A stretch of 64,000 nt of DNA from Limnomonas spitsbergensis (taxonomy: Eukaryota > Chlorophyta > Chlorophyceae > Chlamydomonadales): contig JAYJMM010000041.1 of assembly GCA_037349105.1 (NCBI GenBank), positions 1,612,001 through 1,676,000 on the forward strand, given 5' to 3'. The position numbers and the translations under genes were made by a program. Below are positions 32,401 through 41,400 of the stretch, one piece after another; the first letter of the stretch is position 1; every line of letters begins with the position of its first letter. Below the pieces are notes generated by a model. That model had not been told where the DNA came from, searched no databases, and saw only the letters and a list, made by a program, of their open reading frames with translations.

Positions 32401-34627
32401 GGTACGGGATTGGTGACCCAGCGGCATTACTAAGCCGCCTTGCCACCTTGCCCCTTCTGCCACCCCCCCCCGCCCCCTCCGTTGATTTGCAGTTTATTGT
32501 GTGTCCTAGGCCAGAGGGGAGGCCAGCGAGGTGGCCACCACCGTACTGGTTTACAATATTTTACCAATGGTTCATACTTTCTTCCTGCTGGTTCATACCC
32601 TCTCCCCACTGTTTCATACCTTTACACCCCATTGTATAGTTCCTGGTATCTGAAGCTGGAGGGGAGGCCAGTGAGGCGGCCACCAGCGCTCACATGAGCC
32701 GGGCGAGAGAGGAGGTGCTGCTGGAGCAGGTGGGGGGAGGGCGGGTGTTGCAGGTGGGAGGGGTGTCGGTGCCGACGAGGCGAGTCTAGATGGGTAGCTG
32801 TGGGTGTTGCAGGTAGAAGGGGTTTAGGTGCTGGGAGGTTTTGCTGATTAGGAACCCAATACAACACAATGCAGTCAGCTTAGCAACGTGGCGGGCCGTA
32901 CTGGCCTGATTCAACCTGGCTAGTCAGGGACAGGTTCATTAGGTTGTGGGTGGAACCCTGTTTTTTTAATCCAAGCTTAACAGCCCAACCCCTCCCCTTG
33001 CCAAATCCGGTAAGCCTAAACCTAATATTTCTCCCCTGCCAGGTTCGGCAAGTGCTGGAGGCCAAGTGCGTCATCAAGATCTGCATGAACGACAAAGTGG
33101 CAGAAGGCGCACGCAGGTAAGAGGGGCAGGAGGGGAGCAGGTGGAAACGGGGGTGGGAGGGAGGGAGGAGGAGGAGCAGGAGGAAGGCTAGGACGCGATG
33201 CAAGGAAAGGCATGGGATGAACCGGTAGTAGTTGCATGACTTGTGGTGTGCCTTAAGATTGCCTTCCCGAAAATAATGTTTCTCAAGGGTGCGTGATAGG
33301 CCGCGCAGATTGCAAATTCAGTAAAATTGGGGTGAGCAATTTGGATGCTGGATCAGGAATCAAGCGGATTAGGGTGTGTGGACAATGAAAAATGCAAATT
33401 CTGCGAGCGGTGCTTGGTTACAAAACAAAACTTAAACGGCTTCTTCAATAGAGCCCCTATAGGTGTGCGAGAAGGTATAAATATGAATCGAAAGTTTTAC
33501 TTGTTAGCTTGTTTTTATTATTTTCCCTTGAGCAATTGTGGCCTTTGTGGCTCCTGGGCCATGCCACGTCCAGGCCCACGTGCGGGCTGTTTTTTTCATG
33601 ACTTCCCTTTCAGTTTTGTGTCTTCTACCTCTATAGAAGCACGCATCGTCTCCTTGCAGCAATTATGACCCTGTGTGTGGCCTGCAGGCTGCTGGACAAT
33701 GCCGAGGCCATCCGGGCCGCAGTGGACCTGAGGGGATGCTGCCTGGCCCTGGACGACTGCTATGAGGTGGGCTTCAGGATCCAGGGTTCGGCCTGGCACA
33801 CATCTGACATGGCTTACGCCTTGCTGTAGGCGTGCTTTGCTCTCAATCACAATTTGCCGTTGCTTTGGGGTGCAGGACACTGTTCAAAAAGACAGCCAAC
33901 GCCAGTTTGGGGTCGGTAATGGACAGCTTTTATCTATTTGGTACCCCAAGGACAGAATTTAGCGATATTGATAACGTTATTACTTCTTAGTAACCTGGAG
34001 GAAGGAAATTCAAATCAACAGTACCTGGTGTGCACATATAGGCCCTTCCTAAGCAGCTGGGTGTCGTTGCATGACTTAGATCAATGTCCAAATGTACAAG
34101 AGGTGATGGGACTTTGATGGCCGCAGTACTTGGCTCCTCCCGCCTCCTAATGTAACATTCTTACTGCGATGCACAATTTAAAAGAGAGGAGTACAAAGTC
34201 GCAGAAAAAACACTCAGAAGTCACTCTACTGTCGATTCCTATCAATGCATCCCACTGTCGATTCCTATCAATGCATCCCACTGTCGATTCCTATCAATGC
34301 ATCCCACTGTCGATTCCTATCAATGCATCCCACTGTCGATTCCTATCAATGCATCCCACTGTCGATTCCTATCAATGCATCCCACTGTCGATTCCTATCA
34401 ATGCATCCCACTGTCGATACCTATCAATGCATCCCACTGTCGATTCCTATCAATGCATCCCACTGTCGATTCCTATCAATGCATCCCACTGTCGATTCCT
34501 ATCAATGCATCCCACTACTTTTGCCCCTCTTGGATATGTTTTGTGTCAGGTGTGGGACTCCGGCTTCATCTCCATCCCATATGACTTCTCGCTCAGCGAA
34601 CTTCCGGAGAAGGTCCGAATGCTCAAG
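20734..34627 (+). CDS. TCAIM: TCAIM-like (DUF4460-type) mitochondrial protein, at least 14 exons
   Basis: Exons: 21085 or 21053-21346, 22436-22575, 22931-23023, 23348-23407, 29167-29247, 29385-29408, 29577-29718, 30183-30363, 31050-31119, 31720-31797, 32640-32729, 33043-33116, 33688-33766, 34550-34627. A tentative first exon 20734-20857 is discussed separately. Phases agree at every junction. The N-terminus has LIRAVIKKVHPDLFPSNHYE and the Asn-Glu-Ser-Leu-Lys context typical of the DUF4460 J-like domain of TCAIM, followed by FISWLNETVNEA and a short coiled coil. TCAIM proteins are mitochondrial; their biochemical role is poorly known. The later exons (for example ISIPYDFSLSELPEK) are compatible with the family's second domain but I cannot confirm that by eye. 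The 3' end is unresolved. Confidence 0.65.
22160..22360 (+). repeat. Decayed copies of the exon at 22436 (TCAIM-like gene)
   Basis: The exon start (cagccagcggcaacctgttc, then cgctgttcttcgcgtttggc) has a clear imperfect copy at about 22300-22350 (cagtcggcggcaatctgtcc, then tcgctcttcttcgcttttgg). A shorter piece lies near 22165 (cccgcagccagcggtgac). Both lie upstream in the same intron and keep an AG in the acceptor position. Confidence 0.8.
23024..23347 (+). repeat. Copies of two adjacent exon edges (donor of 22931 exon, acceptor of 23348 exon)
   Basis: The 3' edge of the exon ending at 23023 (gacaagtacttactagcatc) recurs near 23098 and 23183, the last with an intact tgtgcag-gtg donor. The 5' edge of the exon at 23348 (gttggtgcagagtacgcggc, then cagcatca) recurs at 23281-23310 with an AG acceptor. 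The intron is thus composed largely of duplicates of its own two ends. Confidence 0.85.
23392..26563 (+). repeat. 63-bp tandem array (about 50 copies) built on an exon-intron junction
   Basis: Each unit carries tgtattcag, a 15-bp core (atggggcccctgcag or gtggagtccctgcag) and gcaagtggacccatgtggta. The first core is the last 15 nt of the exon ending at 23407. Each unit therefore has an acceptor-like ATTCAG, five VESLQ-like codons and a CAG-GCAAGT donor. Sixty-three is 21 codons, so frames on both strands stay open for up to 1141 codons; these are repeat artefacts. In the exon's own frame a TAA at 23453-23455 closes the first unit. Confidence 0.95.
26564..26990 (+). repeat. Diverged longer units (80-100 bp) at the distal edge of the 63-bp array
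   Basis: Four or five degenerate units keep the tataccg, cagatgggga and ctgcaggcaagt words but add a segment like gattcaaatctggaggtgaa. They look like an older form from which the compact 63-bp unit lost about 25 bp. One (near 26811) has the exon-type core gtggagtccctgcag intact. Confidence 0.8.
27404..27591. repeat. Long imperfect hairpin, 90-bp arms and 7-nt loop
   Basis: The left arm (27404-27493) and right arm (27501-27591) are inverted copies with roughly 88% match by eye. Both read MKFD(T/I)ALERTKLA on opposite strands. The loop is tatgctc. It sits in the long TCAIM-like intron, so it would be transcribed. It could be a small-RNA precursor, an intronic foldback or a recent inverted duplication of a coding fragment. 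Confidence 0.8.
28110..28300 (+). repeat. Decayed copies of the acceptor edge of the exon at 29167
   Basis: The exon start (agatctgacgctgtcggcgc) has imperfect copies near 28119 (ggatctgacgctgtcagtgc) and 28272 (acatctgacgctttcggcgc). The second also shares the upstream ctgtccaactgccccctca pyrimidine tract. They lie about 0.9-1.0 kb upstream of the real exon, separated from it by the inserted 28381-29067 element. Confidence 0.78.
28381..29067. mobile_element. Non-autonomous element with 15-bp terminal inverted repeats
   Basis: The termini accgtaaaacgcctt (28381-28395) and aaggcgttttacggt (29053-29067) are perfect inverted repeats. Subterminal regions are AT-rich with many gcgcac/gcgcag words, unlike the flanking intron. 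There is no transposase ORF, and no clear target duplication was seen. A similar gcgcac-rich, acggta-ended block at about 40790-40885 may be a partial relative. The element splits the tandem copies of the 29167 exon edge, so it inserted after they formed. Confidence 0.72.
28690..28765 (+). ncRNA. tRNA-like segment with Pol III A-box and B-box matches (probable SINE head)
   Basis: Inside the 28381-29067 element, gggctcagtggtactacgg resembles an A box, and ggttcgactcc about 40 bp later is a perfect B-box consensus. I could not fold a full cloverleaf: the T stem and acceptor stem do not pair. It is therefore more likely a tRNA-derived SINE fragment than a tRNA gene. Confidence 0.35.
29167..34627 (+). 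CDS. TCAIM: TCAIM-like C-terminal exons
   Basis: Ten short exons join in phase. They include VLDLTLSALSVSG (29167), STSYVDDRGLFHMRTQ and GDDGRVHVVADRA (29577), SSVWVRRVRELTSP (30183), AFSFSIIVHTD (31050), EPLISFHPSSP (31720), MSRAREEVLLEQ (32640), KCVIKICMNDKVAEGA (33043), DLRGCCLALDDCYE (33688) and VWDSGFISIPYDF (34550). The fold appears to be mixed alpha/beta rather than coiled coil. I would expect a DUF4461-like domain here, but that assignment is from gene context. The exon 29385-29408 is a 24-nt microexon with a strong GTATGT donor. Confidence 0.62.
29705..30028 (+). repeat. Exon-end plus intron block duplicated at 51126-51470
   Basis: From gatgaggcagcagctgacag through gtgtgaacagag, then ttcacactgtgtggagtttg, aatcctgttaggtcgtgtgg, ttttgtcagtccggccaggc and the run of aggcccagccaag words, this block matches the sequence after the F-box ORF in the same order. 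It ends with about 1.5 units of the 22-bp sequence that forms the satellite at 51439-64000. Confidence 0.9.
30338..30650 (+). repeat. Three copies of the exon 30183-30363 donor edge
   Basis: The exon end (gccgggtatctgcttgagaa, then gag-gtgagac) is repeated with about 104-bp spacing; the cttgagaag word falls at 30353, 30456 and 30560. Each copy keeps five or six codons (YLLEKR-like) and a GT donor (GTGAGA, GTGAGA, GTGGGA). Intronic spacers share aagagtaaccaggg. An alternative-donor series is possible. Confidence 0.88.
32490..32560 (+). repeat. Decayed copy of the exon at 32640
   Basis: The segment tttattgtgtgtcctaggcc followed by agaggggaggccagcgaggt and ggccaccacc parallels the start of the exon at 32640 (ttcctggtatctgaagctgg, aggggaggccagtgaggc). 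It is preceded by TTGCAG, so it looks like a second acceptor edge about 150 bp upstream. Confidence 0.75.
34226..34515. repeat. 26-bp tandem array (11 copies) upstream of the exon at 34550
   Basis: The unit contains cactgtcgattcctatcaat and gcatcc. Copies are identical except for one t-to-a change (gatacc). Twenty-six is not a multiple of three, so plus frames cycle through the same SIPINASHCR-like peptide; the 95-165 codon frames across it are artefacts. It ends about 35 bp before the splice acceptor. Confidence 0.93.
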
Positions 34628-34862
34628 GTGGGCAGGAACAGATCAATTCAAAATCCTGTCTTCTGAGGAGGGTTAAAATTAAATACAAATAACTCCCTGC
34701 TTCCGGGCATACAAACTGGGTGCAAGAACAAGTCTCCTGCCGGGGATTAAAATTCTACCAACCTGATCAACTCAATAAGGGTCCACTGTGTCGGATTCAA
34801 ATTGGGGCCTGTGTCTGGATTCAAATTTTGATCCGCCTGCTGTATTTAAATTACGCAGGCCG

Positions 34863-35183
34863 GCCAGAGGCCAGCCCAGACAAGCACTTTTGGGATTCAA
34901 GAGGATGGCCGAGCCAACGAGACTGGGAGCAGCGACAGCGGCGGTGGCCCTGAAACGCATCAGCGCGGAGAGGCAATGGTTGCACATGCCGCGCGACCCC
35001 TCCTTCGCCCGGGTCATCTCTCTGGGATGGCGATTCATAGCGGGCGAGGCGGCTGTGGTTTCGGTAGGTCGCCGGTGGGCCGGGCTCTTGGATCTGGACT
35101 CGGATCTGTGCTGGCAGCGGGGCGGCGAGGCGCAGCATCAACAGCAGGCAGAGTGCGAGCAACACGCATGCGTGCGGTCATAG
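34863..35183 (+). CDS. Possible last exon of the TCAIM-like gene, or a separate short gene
   Basis: A GC-rich segment follows a TTACGCAG acceptor (after 34862). Two overlapping frames are open. The more protein-like contains MAEPTRLGAATAAVALKRIS and RQWLHMPRDPSFARVISLGW, ending at TAG 35181-35183; it needs a different acceptor (for example TTCAAG before 34902) or its own ATG at 34904. The frame that joins in phase 0 from the exon ending at 34627 is Gly/Arg/Ala-rich and less convincing. A strong donor-like GTAGGT lies at about 35064. I cannot choose between these. Confidence 0.4.
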   Translation, partial: ARGQPRQALLGFKRMAEPTRLGAATAAVALKRISAERQWLHMPRDPSFARVISLGWRFIAGEAAVVSVGRRWAGLLDLDSDLCWQRGGEAQHQQQAECEQHACVRS

Positions 35184-38100
35184 CTACTGCGCCTGCGGTC
35201 TCCCGGGGCGCTGCGCCTTTGAGAACGTCGGCTGGACGTGGTTTCAGGGTCGTGTTTTAGGCATTGGCTGAGTAAGGGGCAGGATGTTTAGGGACATTGG
35301 TGCAGCTCCCGTTTGGCTGCTGCCCGCGCTCCTGCAGAAATGAGGTGGAGCAACAACAGAGAGAGCTAAACCTTGGCGCCTTGGCGGGCCCTTGTGCCCC
35401 ATGTGTGTCATGGGCCGGGGTGTTAGTGCTGCATGGTTAGGGAACACCCCCCACACCTCATGCACAGCCAAGGCGCCTGCTTTTGGGGCTAAACAAATGT
35501 ATTTGTCTCGGATGATACTTACCGGTATTACTGTTGTGGATCCTCCCAGCACTGAGCACTGCTCCTGTCAGGTGCTTTCATCATTGCCCGGGGGATGGCC
35601 CAGAGGTGTAACGCCATTCATTGCTCAGGGGAACCTGATATTAGGAGGGCTGCACAAACTGCCTGCTGGGGTTCAAGGCAGGCCAGGGAGGTGGCGGCTG
35701 AGGTTGGAGTGGGTTGCATCCGTCGTAACGACCCACATACACGAGAAGCACGCCTGCCACGACTTCAGCCATTTTATACACACGCGTCACTTGCTTTCCT
35801 AGCTGACTTTATTTTTGCCGAGCTTTATGGCCGAGCTTTATTTAAGCAGGTCCCAGAGGTGTAACGTCATGAACTTAACAGGCAGCTAAGTTGTTGTGAG
35901 CAGAGTTGGGGCTGCTTTCAAGTTGAATATATGAATCGTAGCATAAAAGAAAGGATGTACCTGATTTAGCTTCTTCCTTTTACCAGTGCTATCGCAGGTC
36001 GCACTCGGGATTTATCGGGACAGTTGTTGACAAGGATTGAGGTTTGCTGACCTCCCTGTTTTTAACAGAGGTTTCTCTGCTTTCCAACAGCCGGTGATGT
36101 GCCAAAATGTTTGCAATTTTCGTGAGGGCACTCGTCAACATTCATGCGCTTGCATGAAATTCTGAACATCCTCAAGCACGATGTGTATTGCCCCCCCACT
36201 ACACGATTAAATGCACTGGAGGGCACTGTCAGCTACCTGTGTGCGGACATGCTTGGCTGTGGCATCTAGGGATGCTGCCTCATGGTGGTGGTGGGCAGCG
36301 GCGGGTGGTGGCCTGCTCGTTCCGTGGTCTTCAGGGCAATGACACCTCCAGGCCCTGCTCAACAAAGTTTGGCCGTGCGTGTGCCCAACTGTCTGGTCGA
36401 AGGAGAAAGGAAAGAAAGAACCCCATCAGAAGCTCTAACGACTGCCACGACCGTGGTTTAAGGTTAATGGCCTAGTATAATGTTCAGGCTTACGGTTTTC
36501 TTTGGTGGGGAGTCGGGGGCAACAGCCCGCGGACGGTACACGACGTCCATCTCTGGTGATTAGACAGGATGTTGTCGACGAGACAAACAACCGTTATCCG
36601 CACATGACAGAAGTTGTTGTTGCAGTGTCTACGCATCCGCCCAATGCCCTGTTCGGAAGTTATATGAATTGCAAACCATGTGCGGTGACTGGAGCGATGA
36701 AATCAAGCTGTGCCTCCTCATTAGCAATAACGGCACCTGACTCATTGCCATCACTCTATTTTGGCTCATTTAGTTCAGCTACATCACGGTCTGTGCCCGT
36801 GAGGGCCTGGTGCAGAATGCCTTGCTGCTCGGGTCTCCGGCTGAAAGAAAAGAAAGATTTGCCCGCAATCGGCCTAGTTACCCTCATGAGTGCCAAAAGC
36901 CTCCACTAAAACGGGTTATATCTTGATGCAATGCCTGAACGGTATGCCTGCTTACATTTCAGTGCAAACATGTTTCTCTCACTGTTCTTTTGGTCTGATT
37001 GTGGTACCCTTTCAAATTCTGTCGTGTGGATGCGATGACCAGTGTTTTCATTTTTAGACGTCACCGACCACCTTAGCTCGCAGCCTCTCTTGGACAACAG
37101 ATTTGACTTCAGGTATTTCATCTGCCCTCATCTGCCTCTACCTGGATATCATCTGGCCATACTGGTAATCTTCTAAGCAGGAATCACTAACGATCAAACA
37201 CAAATTTCCATAGCAAGTCAGATAGGCTGCGAGGTAATTCCTGGCGCTGAGTGACGGGCCTGTATGTATTGACCAGATTACCACACCCTCAAGACCTTTG
37301 GCAGCTGGTCACCTCCTTACACCATTTACAACTACAGCTTTGAAGTCAATATTGGAAATCACCACACTATCACAATCAACATGTGTACTTGACAAAGTGT
37401 GAGGCTGGCCGCCCAACCCTTGGAAACCTGAGACGCTAGTAACACAGTAAACAGCCCGGGTGCACATGGAGCCCTCGTCGACAGCTGAGTAAAGGTAAGC
37501 AGTAACAGGAAGGGCACACAACAATACGGGTATCAAGACATGCGCAAGAACAAAAAGCACAACAACGAGACTTGAACAACCAAGCAGCAACTAAATATGG
37601 ACAACAGACCAACAACAAGACATCGATAACAAAAAGACATGCTTAATAACGAAACCGGTTAACGGTAGTATATAAATGTATTACCGGTATATACAAAATT
37701 CGTCACAAGAAGACATGCATATCGATTGATTTCGGTGCCTGCCTGCCTGGCCAATATGTAGTTGGTGACCAATCAGGGAGCCTCCAAAAAGGGAAGCCCA
37801 TCTGTTTTGAGTGCTCGCCAAGAAAATATACAGGGGGAACTGGGTACTACATACGGAGGGCCATGGACACCAAATGGGGGGCATTGGATATTTATACACA
37901 TGTTTGATGTCTGAAGAGTAGTGGTTGCGGCAGCTCCATATCCCCATAGATTTTTGAAAAGGGGTTGGCAGCGCAAACCAGAAAAGCAGACAGAAGCCCT
38001 GACTTGTCCCATGGCCCTGACCAGTTACACTGCCGGTGCCTTCATGCAGCGTCAAAAGGCGTCTACAAACCAACAGCCGTCGCCGTGGGGAGATGGGTGG

Positions 38101-38450
38101 GGCCTAGCGCGGCTCCCGCTGACACACCCAGGCGGTGGTCCCACAGGGTTGCGAGCCACGGCAGGAGACAGCGAGACACTCAAGAATTATCTGAGCACCC
38201 CATTCCATCCCCAAGTGAAGCACATTTGGGCGCAGAGCGGCAAATATAATGCTTCGCTTGGTGTCCCTGTCTTGAGCGGAGGTCGCTCCTACTAGCCTCT
38301 GAGTCATAGACCAGAAAGCCCTTGGGCCCCTCCTCTGGAGCCCCGCAGGGCCCCTCCAGTAAGCCCGCAAGGCCCCTCCTCTGGAGCCCTCCAGGTAACC
38401 TCTGAATCATATACAAGTAAACCAGCACCACACTCCTCTATCCGCCCTTA
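35184..38450. other. Region between convergent genes
   Basis: No gene is supported here. It holds two copies of the cccagaggtgtaacgtcat word (35599, 35852), a copy of the dispersed agctacatcac repeat (about 36775-36845) and a small repeat of cccctcctctggagcc near 38330-38390. Short frames on both strands, such as 36502-36909, lack any recognisable domain and run into the dispersed repeat. Confidence 0.6.
36770..36850. repeat. Copy of the dispersed agctacatcac repeat
   Basis: The words ttcagctacatcacggtctg, gagggcctggtgcagaatgc and gggtctccggctga align in order with the copies near 18130 and 45890. Boundaries are not defined. Confidence 0.55.
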
Positions 38451-41400
38451 TCAAATGCTGAGTGGCAGGGTCCCCAATGCAGGGGCCTGCCCCCCACCAT
38501 TGCCTCTTGGCGTTGTTGCAGGTGTGGGTGCCAATGCTGCGGCGCCTGTTGCAGCTGTTGCTTCCTTTGAAGCAGACGCCAACCTGGGTGATACCAGAAA
38601 CCTCGGACTCTGCCCGTTTGGTAGGGTCCCAATGGCAGGGTCCTGCCCCCCTCCATGGACTGGTGCTCCTCCTACTGCCTGGATAGCAGGCACGACTGCA
38701 TGTGCCGGTGTTGCGGTAGCTGCTGCAGCCATGCCGTTGCATGCTGCTGGTGCTGACCCTGGAACTGGGGCTGAGGCCAAGGCTGCTGGGGCTGCTGCAA
38801 TTGCTGGAGCAGAGCCTGTTGTTGCTGCTGGGGCTCCTGCTGCTGCTGCTGCTGCCGGGGCTGCTACTGCAGCTGCTGGGCCTGCTGCTGCAACTGCTGG
38901 GGCTGCTACTACTGCTGCTGCTGCTGCTCTTTCTGCTGCGGTTCTCTCAGCCATCCACCGCAGGTCATTCACCACCTCTGCCAGGGTGGGGCGGAGATCA
39001 GCATCCTCCTCCATGCAGTCCTCCAGCAGATCCTGCAACATCTCTGTCCTCCAGGGCCCAAACGGTGCCATCTTGGCCAGGTCCAAGTCCAGGATGGGGT
39101 GCGGGCCAGACTTGAGGCCCTGGCCGAATTCCTCCCAGGCCTGGTTGCAGGAGAGGTCTGGATCCGACCGCATCATGTCTTTGATGATCTCGATGTACGG
39201 ATCCGCCAGCTGGTTGAGTGCGGCAAGGAACATGCGCCCCAGTGCAAAGGTCTCGGCTGCTGCCGACACCTGGGAGGGGGGATTGGGCACTAGATATAAA
39301 TGCATTGATTAATGAATGAACAGGCTCCATCTCTCTAGTGCACAGGGGTTTCTGCGGTTGCAGACACAGGAACATGCACCCGAGTGCAAAGGTCTCGGCT
39401 GCTGCCGACACCTGGGAGGGGGGATTGGGCACTAGATATAAATGCATTGGTTAATAAATGAACAGGCTCCATCTCTCTAGTGCACAGGGGTTTCTGCGGT
39501 TGCGGACACCTGGGAGGGGGGATTGGGCACTAGATATAAATGCATTGATTAATGAATGAACAGGCTCCATCTCTCTAGTGCACAGGGGTTTCTGCGGTTG
39601 CAGACACAGGAACATGCACCCGAGTGCAAAGGTCTCGGCTGCTGCCGACACCTGGGAGGGGGGATTGGGCACTAGATATAAATGCATTGATTAATAAATG
39701 AACAGGCTCCATCTCTCTAGTGCACAGGGGTTTCTGCGGTTGCGGACACCTGGGAGGGGGGATTGGGCACTAGATATAAATGCATTGATTAATAAATGAA
39801 CAGGCTCCATCTCTCTAGTGCACAGGGGTTTCTGCGGTTGCCGACACCTGGGAGGGGGGATTGGGCACTAGATATAAATGCATTGATTAATGAATGAACA
39901 GGCTCCATCTCTCTAGTGCACAGGGTTTCTGCGGTTGCGGACACAGGAACATGCACCCGAGTGCAAAGGTCTCGGCTGCTGCCGACACCTGGGAGGGGGG
40001 GAGGGGGAATTGGGCACGGGGGTTTTATGTATGTACTGGTGTCCCTGCAATTAATATCATTAGGGCACCAGGTGTTGGGGTGGCGGCTGTGAATGAACCG
40101 CCTATCCCCCCAGTGCACCGGCTGTTGAGGCTGTTGTGGACACCTCACTGTTGAGGACAGGTGACTCCATGCACTTCCAACAGACAGATAAAACCAGTGG
40201 CCAGATAAGGGCTGACTGCCTAGCTCCCACCACATGCCCACTGACACGTGGCGGAATAATAAGTTTAAATAAATAGAATCCAAGTATGACGGCACTGTGA
40301 TGCAAACAAAAAGCAGAAAATCAGTGGCCTAATGGGCGCGGGCTAGCTCCCAGCACGCAAAGGAAAGCCGACCCTGATTTTATAATTAAACAGAATAGAC
40401 TGAACGCGTTGAAAATATATTTTGTGTCGTAACTGTTGACCCGTAGCGGAGGCAGGGACAGAGAGGCGTTATTTCGAAGGTGGAATACATTCAATGAGTT
40501 CAAGTTCAAGGACGCTGTGATCCAGTTGTAGTGGCGGTCGTGGACTTGCCTCCAGCCCCAGGGGGACACTGCAATAACGTAGTCGTGATCTGTCTTGGCA
40601 CCCCTCGGAAAACATCAAAATTTAGATATCTGCGCAGTCTTTCAGTGGATCACGCTCGTTCGAAATAATTAAAAAACATGCACACAGCGCTTAGCAGAGG
40701 ACCTAGGGACCCTGCCAAAACTTCTATACTGATAGAGGCTGCTCGTGGGCCAGACAATTTTGTAATCCCAGACCGACAAATTACCGCGCAACGCAAGTTA
40801 TGGAATTGTTTTATAGCGCGCACGCATTCCGCGCAACCCTTTTAATTCATACTTTGCGCTAAGGCAAAGGCGCAGTACGGTACACGTGAATTCCGACTTG
40901 TTCTGTTTTACTTAAATTGACAGCACACCAGGCCCCTCTCACGGGGTGAATGTGAGGGGCCACCAATGGGCCAATGGCTGGGTGAACCCTGAACCCTAAC
41001 GGCATAAACCTCAAAACATGACCAGCCTTTGGTCACTGGCCCAGGCACCAGGATTTGCCTCACCAGCCCCCGTCCGTATCCCCACCTGAGCGAAGCGGAA
41101 GCACTCAGGCGCCTGGTAGGACAGGGTGCCACCAGTAGGTCCCTGAGTACACCCGACAGAGTCCATCCTCCTGGCCATGCCGGCATCCGCTATCTGCACC
41201 AATGGATTGAGGGTTTAGGGGAGAGGGGTCAGGGATAAACCGTTCACGAGTTGGACAATTGCAGCCATTGATTGAGGGTTTAGGGGAGAAGGGTCAGGGT
41301 TCAGCCATGCATGTGTCGGACAACTGCAGCCATTGATTGAGGGTTTAGGGGAGAAGGGTCGGGGTTCCGCCATTCAGGTGTCGGACAACTGCAGCCATTG

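Noticed and set aside
34169..34676. Open frames with SIPINASHC repeats
   Set aside because: They come from a 26-bp array whose three frames give the same peptide; the real exon (34550-34627) is in a different context.
36502..36909. 135-codon ORF as a gene
   Set aside because: It has no recognisable domain, and its 3' third overlaps a dispersed repeat seen elsewhere in non-coding DNA.
38455..39312. Plus-strand 285-codon frame opposite the kinase last exon
   Set aside because: It is a shadow of GC-rich Ala codons. The minus-strand frame joins in phase to kinase exons and contains the conserved C-lobe motif.
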